A DNA stretch of 56,853 bases from Nannocystaceae bacterium (GTDB taxonomy: Bacteria; Myxococcota_A; Polyangia; Nannocystales; Nannocystaceae). The notes beneath the pieces are model-generated. The model made no database searches. It had not been told where the DNA came from and was given only the letters and a program-made list of their open reading frames with translations. The stretch lies in NCBI GenBank assembly GCA_019694555.1, contig JAIBBS010000034.1, positions 1 to 56,853 on the forward strand, in the 5' to 3' direction. Shown piece by piece: positions 41,367-50,769 of this stretch (within the stretch, counting starts at the first letter, position 1; every line of letters starts with the position of its first letter). Both the position numbers and the translations under genes were made by a program.

Positions 41367-44218
41367 GCGACGTCGAGCGGGTCATCGCGCAGTTGCGCGA
41401 CGAAGCCACGCTCGCGGCGCGCGGCACCTTCACGCTCGATCGTGAGCGCGCGCGCGAGAAGATGCGGCAGTTCCAGCTCGCCGATCCACGGCGGTGGATC
41501 CTGCTGCTGCTGCGCGCGGCGATCCTCCGCGGTGCGACGCGGGTCGAGATCAGCGTGGCGCGCGATCTCATGGTCGTGCGGTTCGACGGACCGCCGCTGC
41601 TGCGCAGCGACTTCGAACAGCTGTACGCGAGCATGTTCTCCAGCATCGACGAGCCGCAGATCGAAGCGCGTCGCGATCTCGCGCTGTCGCTCAATGCCGC
41701 GCTCGCGCTCGCGCCCGAGGTGCTCCGCGTCGAGTCGGGGCTGGGCCCGGCCGCGGTGGCGTTCGTGATGCGGCCGGGCCAGCCCGATCTGATCGAGGAC
41801 TCCGCGCGCGACACCGACGAGGCCACGACGGTGGTGCGCGTGCGGTTTCGTCCCGGCACCGGTCCGGGTCCGAGCCCCGCGGGACGTCGGGGGCACGAGC
41901 AGCAGCTGCTGGTGGACGCCTGTCGTTGGTCCGACACCGACATCGCGCTCGACGACGAACGGATCTCGCACGGCATCGACGCGCACGACCTTCGCGCCGC
42001 CGTCGCGATCACCGGCGCAACCCGGGGACGGTGCGGCTTCGGATCCGCGGGCGACAGCGGCACGCTGATCGTGCTGCAGCACGGCCTCGTGCTCACCCAG
42101 CGCGCGCTGGCGAGTCTGCCGATCGGCATGGTCGCGATCGTCGACGGCACCACGCTGCGCACCGACGTCTCGCACCGCGAGCCGGTCGAAGACGAGGCGT
42201 GGACGTCGCTGCTCGACGCCGTGCGCGAGGCGGCCGAGCGCAGCCTGGTCGCGCTCGCGCAGGAGATCGTGCGAGCCCACGAAACGCCGCACACCGCTTC
42301 GGCGACCAAGCCGTGGATGTGGCGCCTGCTGCGGGCGCGCCTGGCCGACTGCGCGCCGATCGAGCTGCCCGGCGAGACCGACGTGGTGCGGGCACTCGTC
42401 GAGCTGCCGCTGTGGCGCCGCGTGGATCGGGCGTACCGCACCACCGCCGAGCTGCTGCGCGCGCGTGCGGCTTGGTACTCGACCGACGCGGTGCCGTCGC
42501 CACTGCCCGCAGGCTTCGAGTCGCTGCTCGTGCTCGACGAGGACGAGGCGCAGCTGCTGGGCCGTGTCGTGCCGTTCGCCGTCGATCGCGGCGTCGCGCT
42601 GCGCAACGCGATCGAGGACGAGGCCCGGCGCGCGCGCCCGGTCGCCGCCCGGATCCCTGCCGCGGCCGAGGTCGCGCCGCGCAAGCCACGACCGACGCGA
42701 CCCCAGCCGACGCCGGTGGCACCTCGCGACCGCCACCGCCATGCGTTTCTCGCACGGCCCCAGCGCTTCGTCGCATGGTCGGTGCGCCCGGCACTGTCGT
42801 TCGGACCCATCGAGGTCGAACACGAGGGCCTGCACTGCACGCTCGGCGTGCTGGCCGGCAATCCGGGCGAGCTCCGCGACGTCGCGCGGCTGTGCGTGCT
42901 GGTCGAGCGCCGCGTGCTGACCGAGCTGAAGCTACCGTGCCCGCTGCCGGGCATCGACGCGGTCGTCGCCGGCGATCTGGTGGCGAACGCGACGTGGAAT
43001 GGTCTGGGCGACGACGCGTCGCGCGAACGCGTGCTCACGGTGCTCGGACTCGGGCTGCGCGCGCTCGTCGTGGCGTTGTGCGAGGCGCCGGGCGAGCCGA
43101 CGCCGCAGGCGCGCGCGGTCTTGTTCGCGGGGCTGGTGGCGCCGCTGTTCGACCCGTCGTTCTTCACGGCGTGGACGCTGCTGCGCGCCGCGATGCCGAC
43201 GCCCAGCGACGCGCTCGCGGAGCTGGTCGCGCATGCCGAGCACGTCGGCCTCGAGGTCGCGCGACCGAGGATCGATCGCGCGCTCGCAGCGAAGGATCCC
43301 GCGGCCGCGATCGCGGCGCTGTTGCCGACGAGCTCGGCCGGCGCGCCGCGGGGGTCGCTGCGCGCGGCGGTGACCCGCGAGTTCGGACGGCTGGCGCAGT
43401 TGCCCCTGCTCGGCACACCCGCGCGGTCGTTCGCCGCGCTGGAGGACGCCGCGACGCCGCTCGAGGGGTTGCGCCCGCGCGAGCTCGAGGTCGCATCGCG
43501 CGTGCTCGGGCGCGATGCCGTCGCAGCGCCGCAGCTGCACGGCGGGCCTTCGATTCCCGGGGCGCCGACGCCACCGATCGTGGCCGCGGACGCTGACGCG
43601 CACGCGCTGGCGGTGGCTGCACCCGAGCCCGTGCGCGCGCCCAGCGAGCCGTCGCCCGCGTCGCAGCCTGTCCAGGCGTCATCGCGGGTGCACGATCACG
43701 CGACGGTGCCCGAGCCGACGGACGCGACGGTGCCCGAGCCGCCCGACGAGCCTGCGCGGCAGCCGATCGCGCGCCCGCGTCCGCCGAGCGCGTCGAGCAT
43801 CCCGTCGTGGTTGCCGGCCGCGGTGGCCGCGGAGCTGACCGCGATCCTCCGCGCCCATCGCCTTCCCACCGACGAGCGCGTGCACCGGATCGAGGTCGAT
43901 CAGGTGCCGGGCGCCGCGCTCGCCCAGGCGTTCCCCGATCGCATCGTGCTGGGCCGCGAGCACGCGGTGGTCGTCGCCGCGCTCGCGAGTCGCGAGGTCG
44001 ATCCGCTGCTGGTCGCCTTCGCGACCTCCGCGGTGTACACGGCGATCAACTTCGACCTCGCGCGGATCACCGACGAGCACGAAGCGGCATTTCTCGCCGC
44101 GCACGCACGGCGTGTCGCCGAGTCCGAGGCGGGCGAGCAGGTCGACGCGGCGGTCGCGATCGAGTCCGATCTCGCCGCACGCCGTGGGAACGTCCGCACG
44201 CCGTCGGGCAACCTCTGA
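41363..44218 (+). CDS. Large protein with degenerate GHKL domain (pseudo-ATPase partner)
   Basis: A 951-residue soluble protein with no recognised family. Its first ~300 residues appear to be a diverged copy of the upstream ATPase: WILLLLRAAILRG (45-57) sits where the N-box should be but lacks Glu and Asn, RFDGPPL (73-79) replaces the D-x-G-x-G box, and ARRDLALSLNAAL replaces the glycine-rich G2 box. The second domain also matches (TDIALDDERISHGIDA against CEIRVDGVRINEPVEL). About 600 further residues follow: helical parts, a Pro/Glu/Ala-rich linker (about 730-800) and a compact C-terminal domain. Translation is coupled to the ATPase gene by an ATGA overlap. It probably forms a complex with that ATPase; the function is unknown. 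Confidence 0.8.
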   Translation: MSDVERVIAQLRDEATLAARGTFTLDRERAREKMRQFQLADPRRWILLLLRAAILRGATRVEISVARDLMVVRFDGPPLLRSDFEQLYASMFSSIDEPQIEARRDLALSLNAALALAPEVLRVESGLGPAAVAFVMRPGQPDLIEDSARDTDEATTVVRVRFRPGTGPGPSPAGRRGHEQQLLVDACRWSDTDIALDDERISHGIDAHDLRAAVAITGATRGRCGFGSAGDSGTLIVLQHGLVLTQRALASLPIGMVAIVDGTTLRTDVSHREPVEDEAWTSLLDAVREAAERSLVALAQEIVRAHETPHTASATKPWMWRLLRARLADCAPIELPGETDVVRALVELPLWRRVDRAYRTTAELLRARAAWYSTDAVPSPLPAGFESLLVLDEDEAQLLGRVVPFAVDRGVALRNAIEDEARRARPVAARIPAAAEVAPRKPRPTRPQPTPVAPRDRHRHAFLARPQRFVAWSVRPALSFGPIEVEHEGLHCTLGVLAGNPGELRDVARLCVLVERRVLTELKLPCPLPGIDAVVAGDLVANATWNGLGDDASRERVLTVLGLGLRALVVALCEAPGEPTPQARAVLFAGLVAPLFDPSFFTAWTLLRAAMPTPSDALAELVAHAEHVGLEVARPRIDRALAAKDPAAAIAALLPTSSAGAPRGSLRAAVTREFGRLAQLPLLGTPARSFAALEDAATPLEGLRPRELEVASRVLGRDAVAAPQLHGGPSIPGAPTPPIVAADADAHALAVAAPEPVRAPSEPSPASQPVQASSRVHDHATVPEPTDATVPEPPDEPARQPIARPRPPSASSIPSWLPAAVAAELTAILRAHRLPTDERVHRIEVDQVPGAALAQAFPDRIVLGREHAVVVAALASREVDPLLVAFATSAVYTAINFDLARITDEHEAAFLAAHARRVAESEAGEQVDAAVAIESDLAARRGNVRTPSGNL

Positions 44219-44270
44219 TCGCGGGCGTGCCGATGGCCCCACGGCGCATCGCCGCGCGGCCGGCGGCGAT

Positions 44271-44289
44271 CGTTTCACGCAGCGAAACG
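44271..44289. promoter_or_regulatory. 6-base dyad (CGTTTC...GAAACG) after the GHKL operon
   Basis: CGTTTC (44271-44276) and GAAACG (44284-44289) are exact reverse complements with a seven-base loop, between the GHKL operon and the next lipoprotein gene. In so GC-rich a region the A/T-containing arms stand out. It may be an operator for the downstream gene or part of a transcript end; no T-run follows. Confidence 0.35.
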
Positions 44290-44344
44290 GTGGCGGTTCG
44301 GAGAGATTGACGCACGCCGCAGCGTCGTCGCCGATCATCGCCGC

Positions 44345-45769
44345 ATGCAGCGTTCTTGGGTTGGCGTCGTGATCTTCGGGTGTGCGTGCGGGCCAGTCGT
44401 GCCGTCGATCGGCGAGGACACCGGCGGTGAGAGCACGGCGAGCGGGCTCGCGGACGCCGGTGCGGGCGACGGCAGCAACGACTCGGCGCTCGACGACAGC
44501 AGCACGGGCGTGGCCGAGGTGCACCTGTGCGGGGCACCGGACGCGTCGGTGCCGCTTGCGGTGCTGGGCGACGCGCGCGGAGGCACGGTGCTGCGCGCCG
44601 ACGGCTCGACCAGCGCGCTCGAACTCTCGCCTTCGACCGCACCGGCCGGAGCGGACACGGCTCCCGGTTTTGCGCCGCGCGGCGAGTGGATCGCGGTTGT
44701 GCGCACGTGGTTCGAGCACGTCGGCTCGTATGGCACCCAGATCGACATGCTCACGCAGGACGGACAGCAGCGTTGGACCGTCACCCACGACCTCACGTCT
44801 CTCTCGAGCCTGCATGTCGGCGACGACGGCACGATCGTCGCCTCGCGCAGCGATGCCACCGGCGCGACGACCGGCGTGCTGTACCTCGAGGCCGGCGAGC
44901 AGGTCCTCCTGCCCGGGCTCACGCCGGTGGGCCGGCGACGCAGCGACGGCTGGATCCCCGGATGGCTCCCCGGTGCGAACGGCGACAGCACGGCCGGCTG
45001 GATGTCGAGTGAGCTCGCAGTCCGGCAACTGCGTCATCCGGTCTTGTGGAGCTGGGTCCCGCGCGACGACGGTGCCTTCGTCTACCTCACCGCCGACGCG
45101 GGGACCGTGTCGCTCGTGGTCGACGAGCCGGACGCTGCGACGATCGTGACGATCGATGCGCTCGCAGGCGTCGACACCTCGACGTTGTCGGTGTCGGCGA
45201 GCCCCGACGCACGCTGGCTGCTCGTGCACGACGACACGCTGGGCTGGTGGCGCATCGCGGTCGGCGACGGGGCGACGGACGCACTCGATCTCACGCCGCC
45301 GCAGGGTACGACGATGATGGAGTGCTACTCGCCGCCGGTTGCGATCGACGACGCGGGGCGGCTGCTGGTCGCGACCCGCGACGCAACCGCAGCCGCAGCG
45401 TTGCGCCTCGATCCCGTGTCGGATACCTGGGAGGTGCTGGGCGAGCGCGTGACCGACGTGGACGGAATCGCGACGCAACCGTTTGGTGAGACCCTGCTCG
45501 TGCAGACGTCGGGGCAGGGCACCACCTTCTGCCCGCGGCAGGAGTTCGATCCCGGCAGCGCGGTGCTGGGCGGCGCGACGCAGCAGCTGCTGCGCCCGAT
45601 CGATGGCTACGCCCGGGTGGTCGCGGACGACGTGGCGCTGCTGCCCGATCGCCAGGGTCGCTGCGCCGCGTTGACGTCGGCCGAGGGGCTCACGCTGGTC
45701 GACGTGGTCCAGGACCTCGAGATCGACCCCCTGCCAGGCGCGACCGCCCTGGTCTGGTGGAATCGCTGA
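44345..45769 (+). CDS. Predicted lipoprotein, beta-propeller-like
   Basis: A 474-residue protein with a short hydrophobic start (WVGVVIFGCAC) offering two possible lipidation cysteines (13 and 15). An acidic Asp/Ser/Gly-rich linker follows. The body has recurring beta-strand units of about 45 residues (RGEWIAVVRTWFEH, DARWLLVHDDTLGWWRI, DDAGRLLVATRDAT) that read like propeller blades. No enzyme motif is seen. A -10-like GATCAT lies six bases before the ATG, and a TTGACG 20 bases further upstream is too distant to be certain. Confidence 0.75.
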   Translation: MQRSWVGVVIFGCACGPVVPSIGEDTGGESTASGLADAGAGDGSNDSALDDSSTGVAEVHLCGAPDASVPLAVLGDARGGTVLRADGSTSALELSPSTAPAGADTAPGFAPRGEWIAVVRTWFEHVGSYGTQIDMLTQDGQQRWTVTHDLTSLSSLHVGDDGTIVASRSDATGATTGVLYLEAGEQVLLPGLTPVGRRRSDGWIPGWLPGANGDSTAGWMSSELAVRQLRHPVLWSWVPRDDGAFVYLTADAGTVSLVVDEPDAATIVTIDALAGVDTSTLSVSASPDARWLLVHDDTLGWWRIAVGDGATDALDLTPPQGTTMMECYSPPVAIDDAGRLLVATRDATAAAALRLDPVSDTWEVLGERVTDVDGIATQPFGETLLVQTSGQGTTFCPRQEFDPGSAVLGGATQQLLRPIDGYARVVADDVALLPDRQGRCAALTSAEGLTLVDVVQDLEIDPLPGATALVWWNR

Positions 45770-45800
45770 CGCGCGCGCACTGCTGTCGCACGCGGAGGTG

Positions 45801-47645
45801 TCAGCCCTCGGGCTCGAGCACGACGTCGTTGATGGGTTGTACGTTCATGCCGCCGGGGTAGCCGTACGAGACATTCGACGTGAACGTGGAGGTCAGCGGC
45901 GTGCCCCAACCCCAGACCCACAGGCCGAAACGGCCGTCGCTGTTCATCTCGTGGCGGCCGTTGTCGCAGGCGCCGACCGGCTCGAAGTCGCCGGTCACGA
46001 GATCGACGCGGGTCCACTCATAGTTGCCGATCGGCTGCCAGCCGCCCAGGGTCCCGGCGCAGTCGAGCTCGACGTCGGCGAACTGGCCCTGGCTGGGGCG
46101 ACGGATCACCACGAGGTTGGTCTCGGGGTAGGTCGGATCGGTGAAGAAGACATAGCGCCGCATCCACTGATCCGGCGGCACCGAGATCACGAAATCGGAA
46201 TCACCGTAGCCCGAGGCGAGGCTCGGCTGCCACTGCGATCCGCTCATGAGATCCAGCAGCACGAACGGGTGATCGACATCCTGGCTGGTGACGACGAAGG
46301 GCTCGTCGGTGATGAACTCGGTGCGGTCGCCGCGATCGAGCATGGCGGGGCCGCCGACGTCGCTGCTCCACGACAGCACCGTGCCGTCGACCACGCCGAT
46401 GACGCGCCACAGCGACGGCTCGTCGACGCGCGGGCGGTGCATCACGCCGACGTACTCGCTGCCGAGCGAGCGCACCGGCGGGATCATCTGCTCGGCGTGA
46501 TCGGAGTAGAACGTGCCCACCGGCGCGAGCATGCCGGTGTGGCCGCCCATCAGGCCCACCGGCGCGTCGGCCTGGATGATGCTGCCGGTCAGCTCGCCCT
46601 CCTGCGTGAGCTGCACGTGCTGGGCCTGATCGAGCATGATGTCGACCGCGACGTCGGCGGGGCCGCCGGGCACACCGCCACCGCCGGCGAGCGCGACGCT
46701 GGGCTGCAGCGTGACGGTGGTGCCATCGTGCGCCGCGATGATGTTGGCGGTGGGATCGCCGTTGCTGGTGGGCAGCGGGTTGATCACGACGTAGTTGGTG
46801 TCCCACGCCGAAGTCGGCAACAGCAGCGATGCGCCGGTCACCGCCGCGCTGCCGCCACCGTACGGGTTCATCTGGTAGGCCACGACCGGCACGTCGGCGA
46901 CGATGCGGAACGACTCGCCCAGGCCGGTGCCACTCACGGCGACGCCGGCCGGCACCGCCGACGCGATCGGGCACGCGGGCCCGGGGCCCTGCGGGCCCGA
47001 CAGGAACAGGATCGCGACCTCGCCGGGCGCGAGGCCTGCGGCGTCGTCGTAGGCGCCGTAGACGAGGCCCGGGCCGGCGCCGCTGGGGATCCGCGTGAAC
47101 GATTCCACCGGCAACATCGCGCCGTCGTACTCGACCTGCAGGTGCACGGCGCTGTTCCAGGTGTTGGCCACGAACGCGACGAAGCAGCGATTGCCGGGAC
47201 CGTCCCAGTGCTGCATGAACGTGGCGTAGTACTCGCAGCCGACCGACTGTCGATTGTTGGCCGCGGCGGTGCACGCATCGATGCAACTGTGGCTCATCAG
47301 ATCGCAGCCTTGCATCGCTCCGCAGGCCTCGACCACCGCGCCGTCGCAGGTCACGATCGACTGGAAGTCGGGCGCGCAGTCGAAGCAGTCGCCCGCGGGC
47401 ATGTCGGGCGGCACGCCCATGTCGAACTTGGTCCCGAAGGTGTCGCCACCGCTGCTGCTGGGGCCGCCGGAGTCCGCCGAGGTGACGGTCGCGGTCGTGC
47501 TCGTCTGCGTGGTCGACTCGCTGCCGCCGGTGCTCGCGATCGCCGTGGTCGCGGTGTCGCTGCCCGAGCCGCCACCACCATCGCCGCACGCGAGCAGCAC
47601 GACGCACGAGGGCAGCACGGACCAGGCGGCGCGGCGGGGCAGCAT
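45801..47645 (-). CDS. IgGFc-binding-domain lipoprotein
   Basis: A 614-residue predicted lipoprotein. The signal ends in VVLLAC (Cys21), and a Gly/Ser/Thr-rich linker of about 50 residues follows. Next come a Cys-rich segment (CFDCAPDFQSIVTCDG, CDLMSHSCIDAC) and a long domain resembling the IgGFc-binding protein N-terminal family, with phrases such as RIVADVPVVAYQMNPYGGG, ASLLLPTSAWDTNYVVIN and GTTVTLQPS. In bacteria such proteins are probably adhesive surface components. The ATG at 47645 has a -10-like GATGCT seven bases upstream; an ATG at 47657 is also possible. Confidence 0.82.
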   Translation of the reverse strand: MLPRRAAWSVLPSCVVLLACGDGGGGSGSDTATTAIASTGGSESTTQTSTTATVTSADSGGPSSSGGDTFGTKFDMGVPPDMPAGDCFDCAPDFQSIVTCDGAVVEACGAMQGCDLMSHSCIDACTAAANNRQSVGCEYYATFMQHWDGPGNRCFVAFVANTWNSAVHLQVEYDGAMLPVESFTRIPSGAGPGLVYGAYDDAAGLAPGEVAILFLSGPQGPGPACPIASAVPAGVAVSGTGLGESFRIVADVPVVAYQMNPYGGGSAAVTGASLLLPTSAWDTNYVVINPLPTSNGDPTANIIAAHDGTTVTLQPSVALAGGGGVPGGPADVAVDIMLDQAQHVQLTQEGELTGSIIQADAPVGLMGGHTGMLAPVGTFYSDHAEQMIPPVRSLGSEYVGVMHRPRVDEPSLWRVIGVVDGTVLSWSSDVGGPAMLDRGDRTEFITDEPFVVTSQDVDHPFVLLDLMSGSQWQPSLASGYGDSDFVISVPPDQWMRRYVFFTDPTYPETNLVVIRRPSQGQFADVELDCAGTLGGWQPIGNYEWTRVDLVTGDFEPVGACDNGRHEMNSDGRFGLWVWGWGTPLTSTFTSNVSYGYPGGMNVQPINDVVLEPEG

Positions 47646-47840
47646 GGTCACCAGCATCGGGTCTGACTGCGCGCCCGTCCAGGCGCGGCCGCGCAAGCGG
47701 GGCCGGATGTGCGCGGGCTCGCACGGACTGCGGCGCCGGTCCGCGCGCCTGGGCGCCGCGGGTGGGTTCCCGCGGTGCAGCGCGCTGCGTTCTGAGGGCT
47801 CGGTGCTGCGCCCGCCGGGATCGCGCCCTCAAATGGTGTC

Positions 47841-47846
47841 CAATCT
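47841..47846 (+). promoter_or_regulatory. -10-like element (CAATCT) before kinase 3
   Basis: CAATCT ends six bases before the ATG at 47853, the same spacing as in the other leaderless-type starts here. The match to TATAAT is weak. Confidence 0.25.
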
Positions 47847-47852
47847 CGTGGG

Positions 47853-50738
47853 ATGCCGCCCGGCCGCCACGACGACGCGCCCACGCCCCCGCACGCCGCG
47901 GGCATGGCGACCGGCGGCGTCGGCGACGTCGAGATGCAGATCGCGATGCGGGCGGTGCTCGCAGGGATGCTCGGTCGCATCCGCGACGTGCAGATCGGGC
48001 GCTACGTCGTGCGCAAGCGCCTGGGCCACGGCGGCTGCGGCCTCGTGCTGCTCGCAGAGGATCCCGAGCTCGATCGCGAGGTCGCGATCAAGGTCGTGTT
48101 GCCGGTGCGCGATCGCGAGGGCGGCAGCGCGACGTGGCAGAAGGCGCTGCAGCGCGAGGCGCAGTCGCTCGCACGGCTCAAGCACCCCAACGTCGTCGAG
48201 GTCTACGACGCGGGCACGACCGAGTACGGCCACGAGTCCGACGGTCGAGCGCGCGTGGGCGTGTTCCTGGTGATGGAGCGCCTGCGCGGCGTGACGCTGC
48301 GGCAGTGGCTCGAGCAGTCGCCGCGCAGCTGGCAGGAGATCGTCGACGCGCACCTGCAGGCCGGCGCGGGGCTGGCGGCCGCGCACGAGGCCGGCATCGT
48401 GCATCGCGACTTCAAGCCCGAGAACGTGCTGCTGACGCGCGACGGTCGCGTGGTGCTGATCGATTTCGGGCTCGCGGATCTCGAGCACCTGCTCGCCGAT
48501 GGTGCGGCCGACGTGACCGGCGAGCTGCTCGACGAGTCGTCGCCCGGTGGCGACGCGCACACGCGCGAGTCTCGGGTCGTCGGTACGCCGACGTACATGG
48601 CGCCCGAGCAACACATGGGCCACGTGGCGGGGCCGGCTGCGGATCAGTACGCGTTCGCGGTGTCGTTGTTCGCGGCGCTGTTCGGTGCGCCGCCGTTCGA
48701 GAGCGCGAGCCTGTCGTCGCTGGCGCGGGCGAAGGCCCGTGGCGTGTTGCCGTCGACGCGCGCGGCGCAGTGCCGCGGCGTGCCGCAGGCGATCTGGCGC
48801 GCGCTGGCCCGCGCGCTGCAGCCGGAGCCGTCGGCGCGTCACGCCTCGCTGGCGGCGCTGCTGCAGCGGCTGCAGCAGGCGCGCACGCCCCGACGGCGGT
48901 GGCCGCTGGTGGCAGCGACGGCGGCGTGCGTGCCGGCATTGTTGCTGCTGGGCTCGGGTCGCGCGCGTCATCCCTGCGACGAGCCGGGCGAGGCGTTGCC
49001 GTGGCGCGACGAGGCGCGCGCGGGGGTGCTGGCCTCGCTCGCGGCGCTGCCGGATGCGAACGCGGGCGCGATGAGCCAGCGCGTGGGCGATCGGCTCGAT
49101 GCGCACACGCGGCGCTGGCAGGAGGCGCACGAGCGCGCGTGCGCGGCCCCGGTGTCGTCGAAGCTGACGGCGCAGCTGTCGTGCCTGGAGCGCTCGTCGG
49201 CGCAAACCGGCGCGGTGATCGAGTCGCTGGGCGAGGTCGGGCTCGAGGAGCTCGGCCACGTCGGGCGCGTGCTCGACGATCTGTCGCCGCCGTCGCGATG
49301 CCTCGAGCTCGATGGTGACGTGCGCACGCCGGCGCTGCGCGAGGAGCTGGCGGAGCTGTGGCGCAAGACCGACGCGCTGGGCGTCGAGGTGTTGGCGACG
49401 GGCACGACGACGTCGATGCCGTGGGCCCAGACCGCGTTCGCCCGCGCGGAGGAGCTGGGCGAGGGCTCGCTGGCGTCGATGCTGGCGTGGCGCATCAGCC
49501 AGGTCGAGCGTGCGGCGGGGCGCTTGGAATCGGGCGAATCATGGCTGCGCACGGCGGTGTTCCGCGCGGCCGCGGCGGGTGATCACGCGCGCGCGCTGGA
49601 GCTGATGCCGATGCTGGTGCTGACGGTCGGCAGCGATCTGGCGCAGCACGACGCGGCGCAGCGCCTGGTCGAGCACGCGAAGGTGATGGCGCAGCAGGTC
49701 GAGGACCCGCGCAAGGCGCTGGCGGTGCTCGACGCGAGCTGGGCGTACATCCTGATCGAATCGGGGGACCCCGACGGCGCCAAGCAATACTACGACCGTG
49801 CGATGGCGCAGTTCGACGCGCTGGGCGAACCGTCGGAGGACGCGGCCCGCTGCATGCTGTCGCTGGCCGGCTGGGCGGTGGAGCACGGCGATCACGAGCA
49901 GGCGCTGGCGTTGCTGGGGCGCGCGGAGGAGATGTTGGCGCAGGTGGCGATGCCGACGGATCTGATCTACGCGACGATCGAATTCCTCGAGGCGGGCATC
50001 GCCGAGGATCGCGAGGATCTGGAGGGCGCGGCGGCGGGCTACCGCAACGTGGTCGCGCGCGTGCGGGCGCGTCTGCACGGGCACCCGTTCCTGGGTGTCG
50101 CGCTCGACGCGGTGGCGCGCGCGGAGGCACGGCTGGGCCGCATGGACGAGGCCACGTCGCTGGCGATCGAGGCGCGGGACCTCTCGCGCGAGGCCCATGG
50201 TCCGGTGCACGCGGACACGATTCGCTACGAGATCCTGGTCGGGCACGTCGCGTGGCTGGGCGGCCACATGGCCGAGGCCGCGGCGGCGACCGAGCGAGCG
50301 CTCGCGAGCCTGGCGGAGCTGCCGGAGCGCGCGGGGGAATTCGTCACCGGCGCGCGCCACCTCGCGGCGTGGGCGTACGTCGGGCTCGGGGATCTCGAGC
50401 AGGCGCAGACCCAGCTGACGCTGATGCGCGAGACCCCCGGCCCCGGGGATTCGAATGTGGACCTGCCCCGGAGCCTGCGACGATTGGAGGCCGCGATTGC
50501 GCTGGGGCGAGGCGATCGCGACGGCGTCGAGCGGGCGCTGGCGCAGGTGATCACGACCGCGGTGCAGGCTCCGCACGACGAGGCGCTCGAGCAGCGCCTG
50601 GACGCGGTGCTGCGGACGGCGGCGGACGGTGGTGCGGCGATCGAGAGCGACGACGGGGCGCTGCGGCGGGATCGGGTGCTGTATCTGCACGCATTCGCGC
50701 GGGCGCTCGCGGGCGCGCGGGGCGGACGGGGTACGTAG
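47853..50738 (+). CDS. Ser/Thr protein kinase with TPR-like tail
   Basis: A 961-residue Hanks-type kinase. The domain (about 50-340) has GHGGCGLV, ATP lysine K80, HRDFKPEN with catalytic D186 (Phe replacing the usual Leu/Ile), D204-F-G and GTPTYMAPEQ. There is an insert of about 35 residues between DFG and APE. One membrane helix (about 350-367) separates it from ~590 residues of TPR-like helices (DPDGAKQYYDRAMAQFDALG, DHEQALALLGRAEEML). The ATG at 47853 is used; M18 and M28 are in-frame alternatives. All catalytic residues are retained. Confidence 0.92.
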   Translation: MPPGRHDDAPTPPHAAGMATGGVGDVEMQIAMRAVLAGMLGRIRDVQIGRYVVRKRLGHGGCGLVLLAEDPELDREVAIKVVLPVRDREGGSATWQKALQREAQSLARLKHPNVVEVYDAGTTEYGHESDGRARVGVFLVMERLRGVTLRQWLEQSPRSWQEIVDAHLQAGAGLAAAHEAGIVHRDFKPENVLLTRDGRVVLIDFGLADLEHLLADGAADVTGELLDESSPGGDAHTRESRVVGTPTYMAPEQHMGHVAGPAADQYAFAVSLFAALFGAPPFESASLSSLARAKARGVLPSTRAAQCRGVPQAIWRALARALQPEPSARHASLAALLQRLQQARTPRRRWPLVAATAACVPALLLLGSGRARHPCDEPGEALPWRDEARAGVLASLAALPDANAGAMSQRVGDRLDAHTRRWQEAHERACAAPVSSKLTAQLSCLERSSAQTGAVIESLGEVGLEELGHVGRVLDDLSPPSRCLELDGDVRTPALREELAELWRKTDALGVEVLATGTTTSMPWAQTAFARAEELGEGSLASMLAWRISQVERAAGRLESGESWLRTAVFRAAAAGDHARALELMPMLVLTVGSDLAQHDAAQRLVEHAKVMAQQVEDPRKALAVLDASWAYILIESGDPDGAKQYYDRAMAQFDALGEPSEDAARCMLSLAGWAVEHGDHEQALALLGRAEEMLAQVAMPTDLIYATIEFLEAGIAEDREDLEGAAAGYRNVVARVRARLHGHPFLGVALDAVARAEARLGRMDEATSLAIEARDLSREAHGPVHADTIRYEILVGHVAWLGGHMAEAAAATERALASLAELPERAGEFVTGARHLAAWAYVGLGDLEQAQTQLTLMRETPGPGDSNVDLPRSLRRLEAAIALGRGDRDGVERALAQVITTAVQAPHDEALEQRLDAVLRTAADGGAAIESDDGALRRDRVLYLHAFARALAGARGGRGT

Positions 50739-50769
50739 GCAGACGCGGCCGGCGACGACCTCGTCGCAA

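Noticed and set aside
44307..44338. TTGACG and GATCAT as a full promoter for the lipoprotein gene at 44345
   Set aside because: The spacing is 20 bases, too long for a normal housekeeping promoter. Only the GATCAT six bases before the start is worth noting.
50445..50460. GGGGATTCGAATGT, which resembles the T-arm of a tRNA
   Set aside because: It lies within the kinase 3 coding region, and no acceptor or anticodon arms can be built around it.
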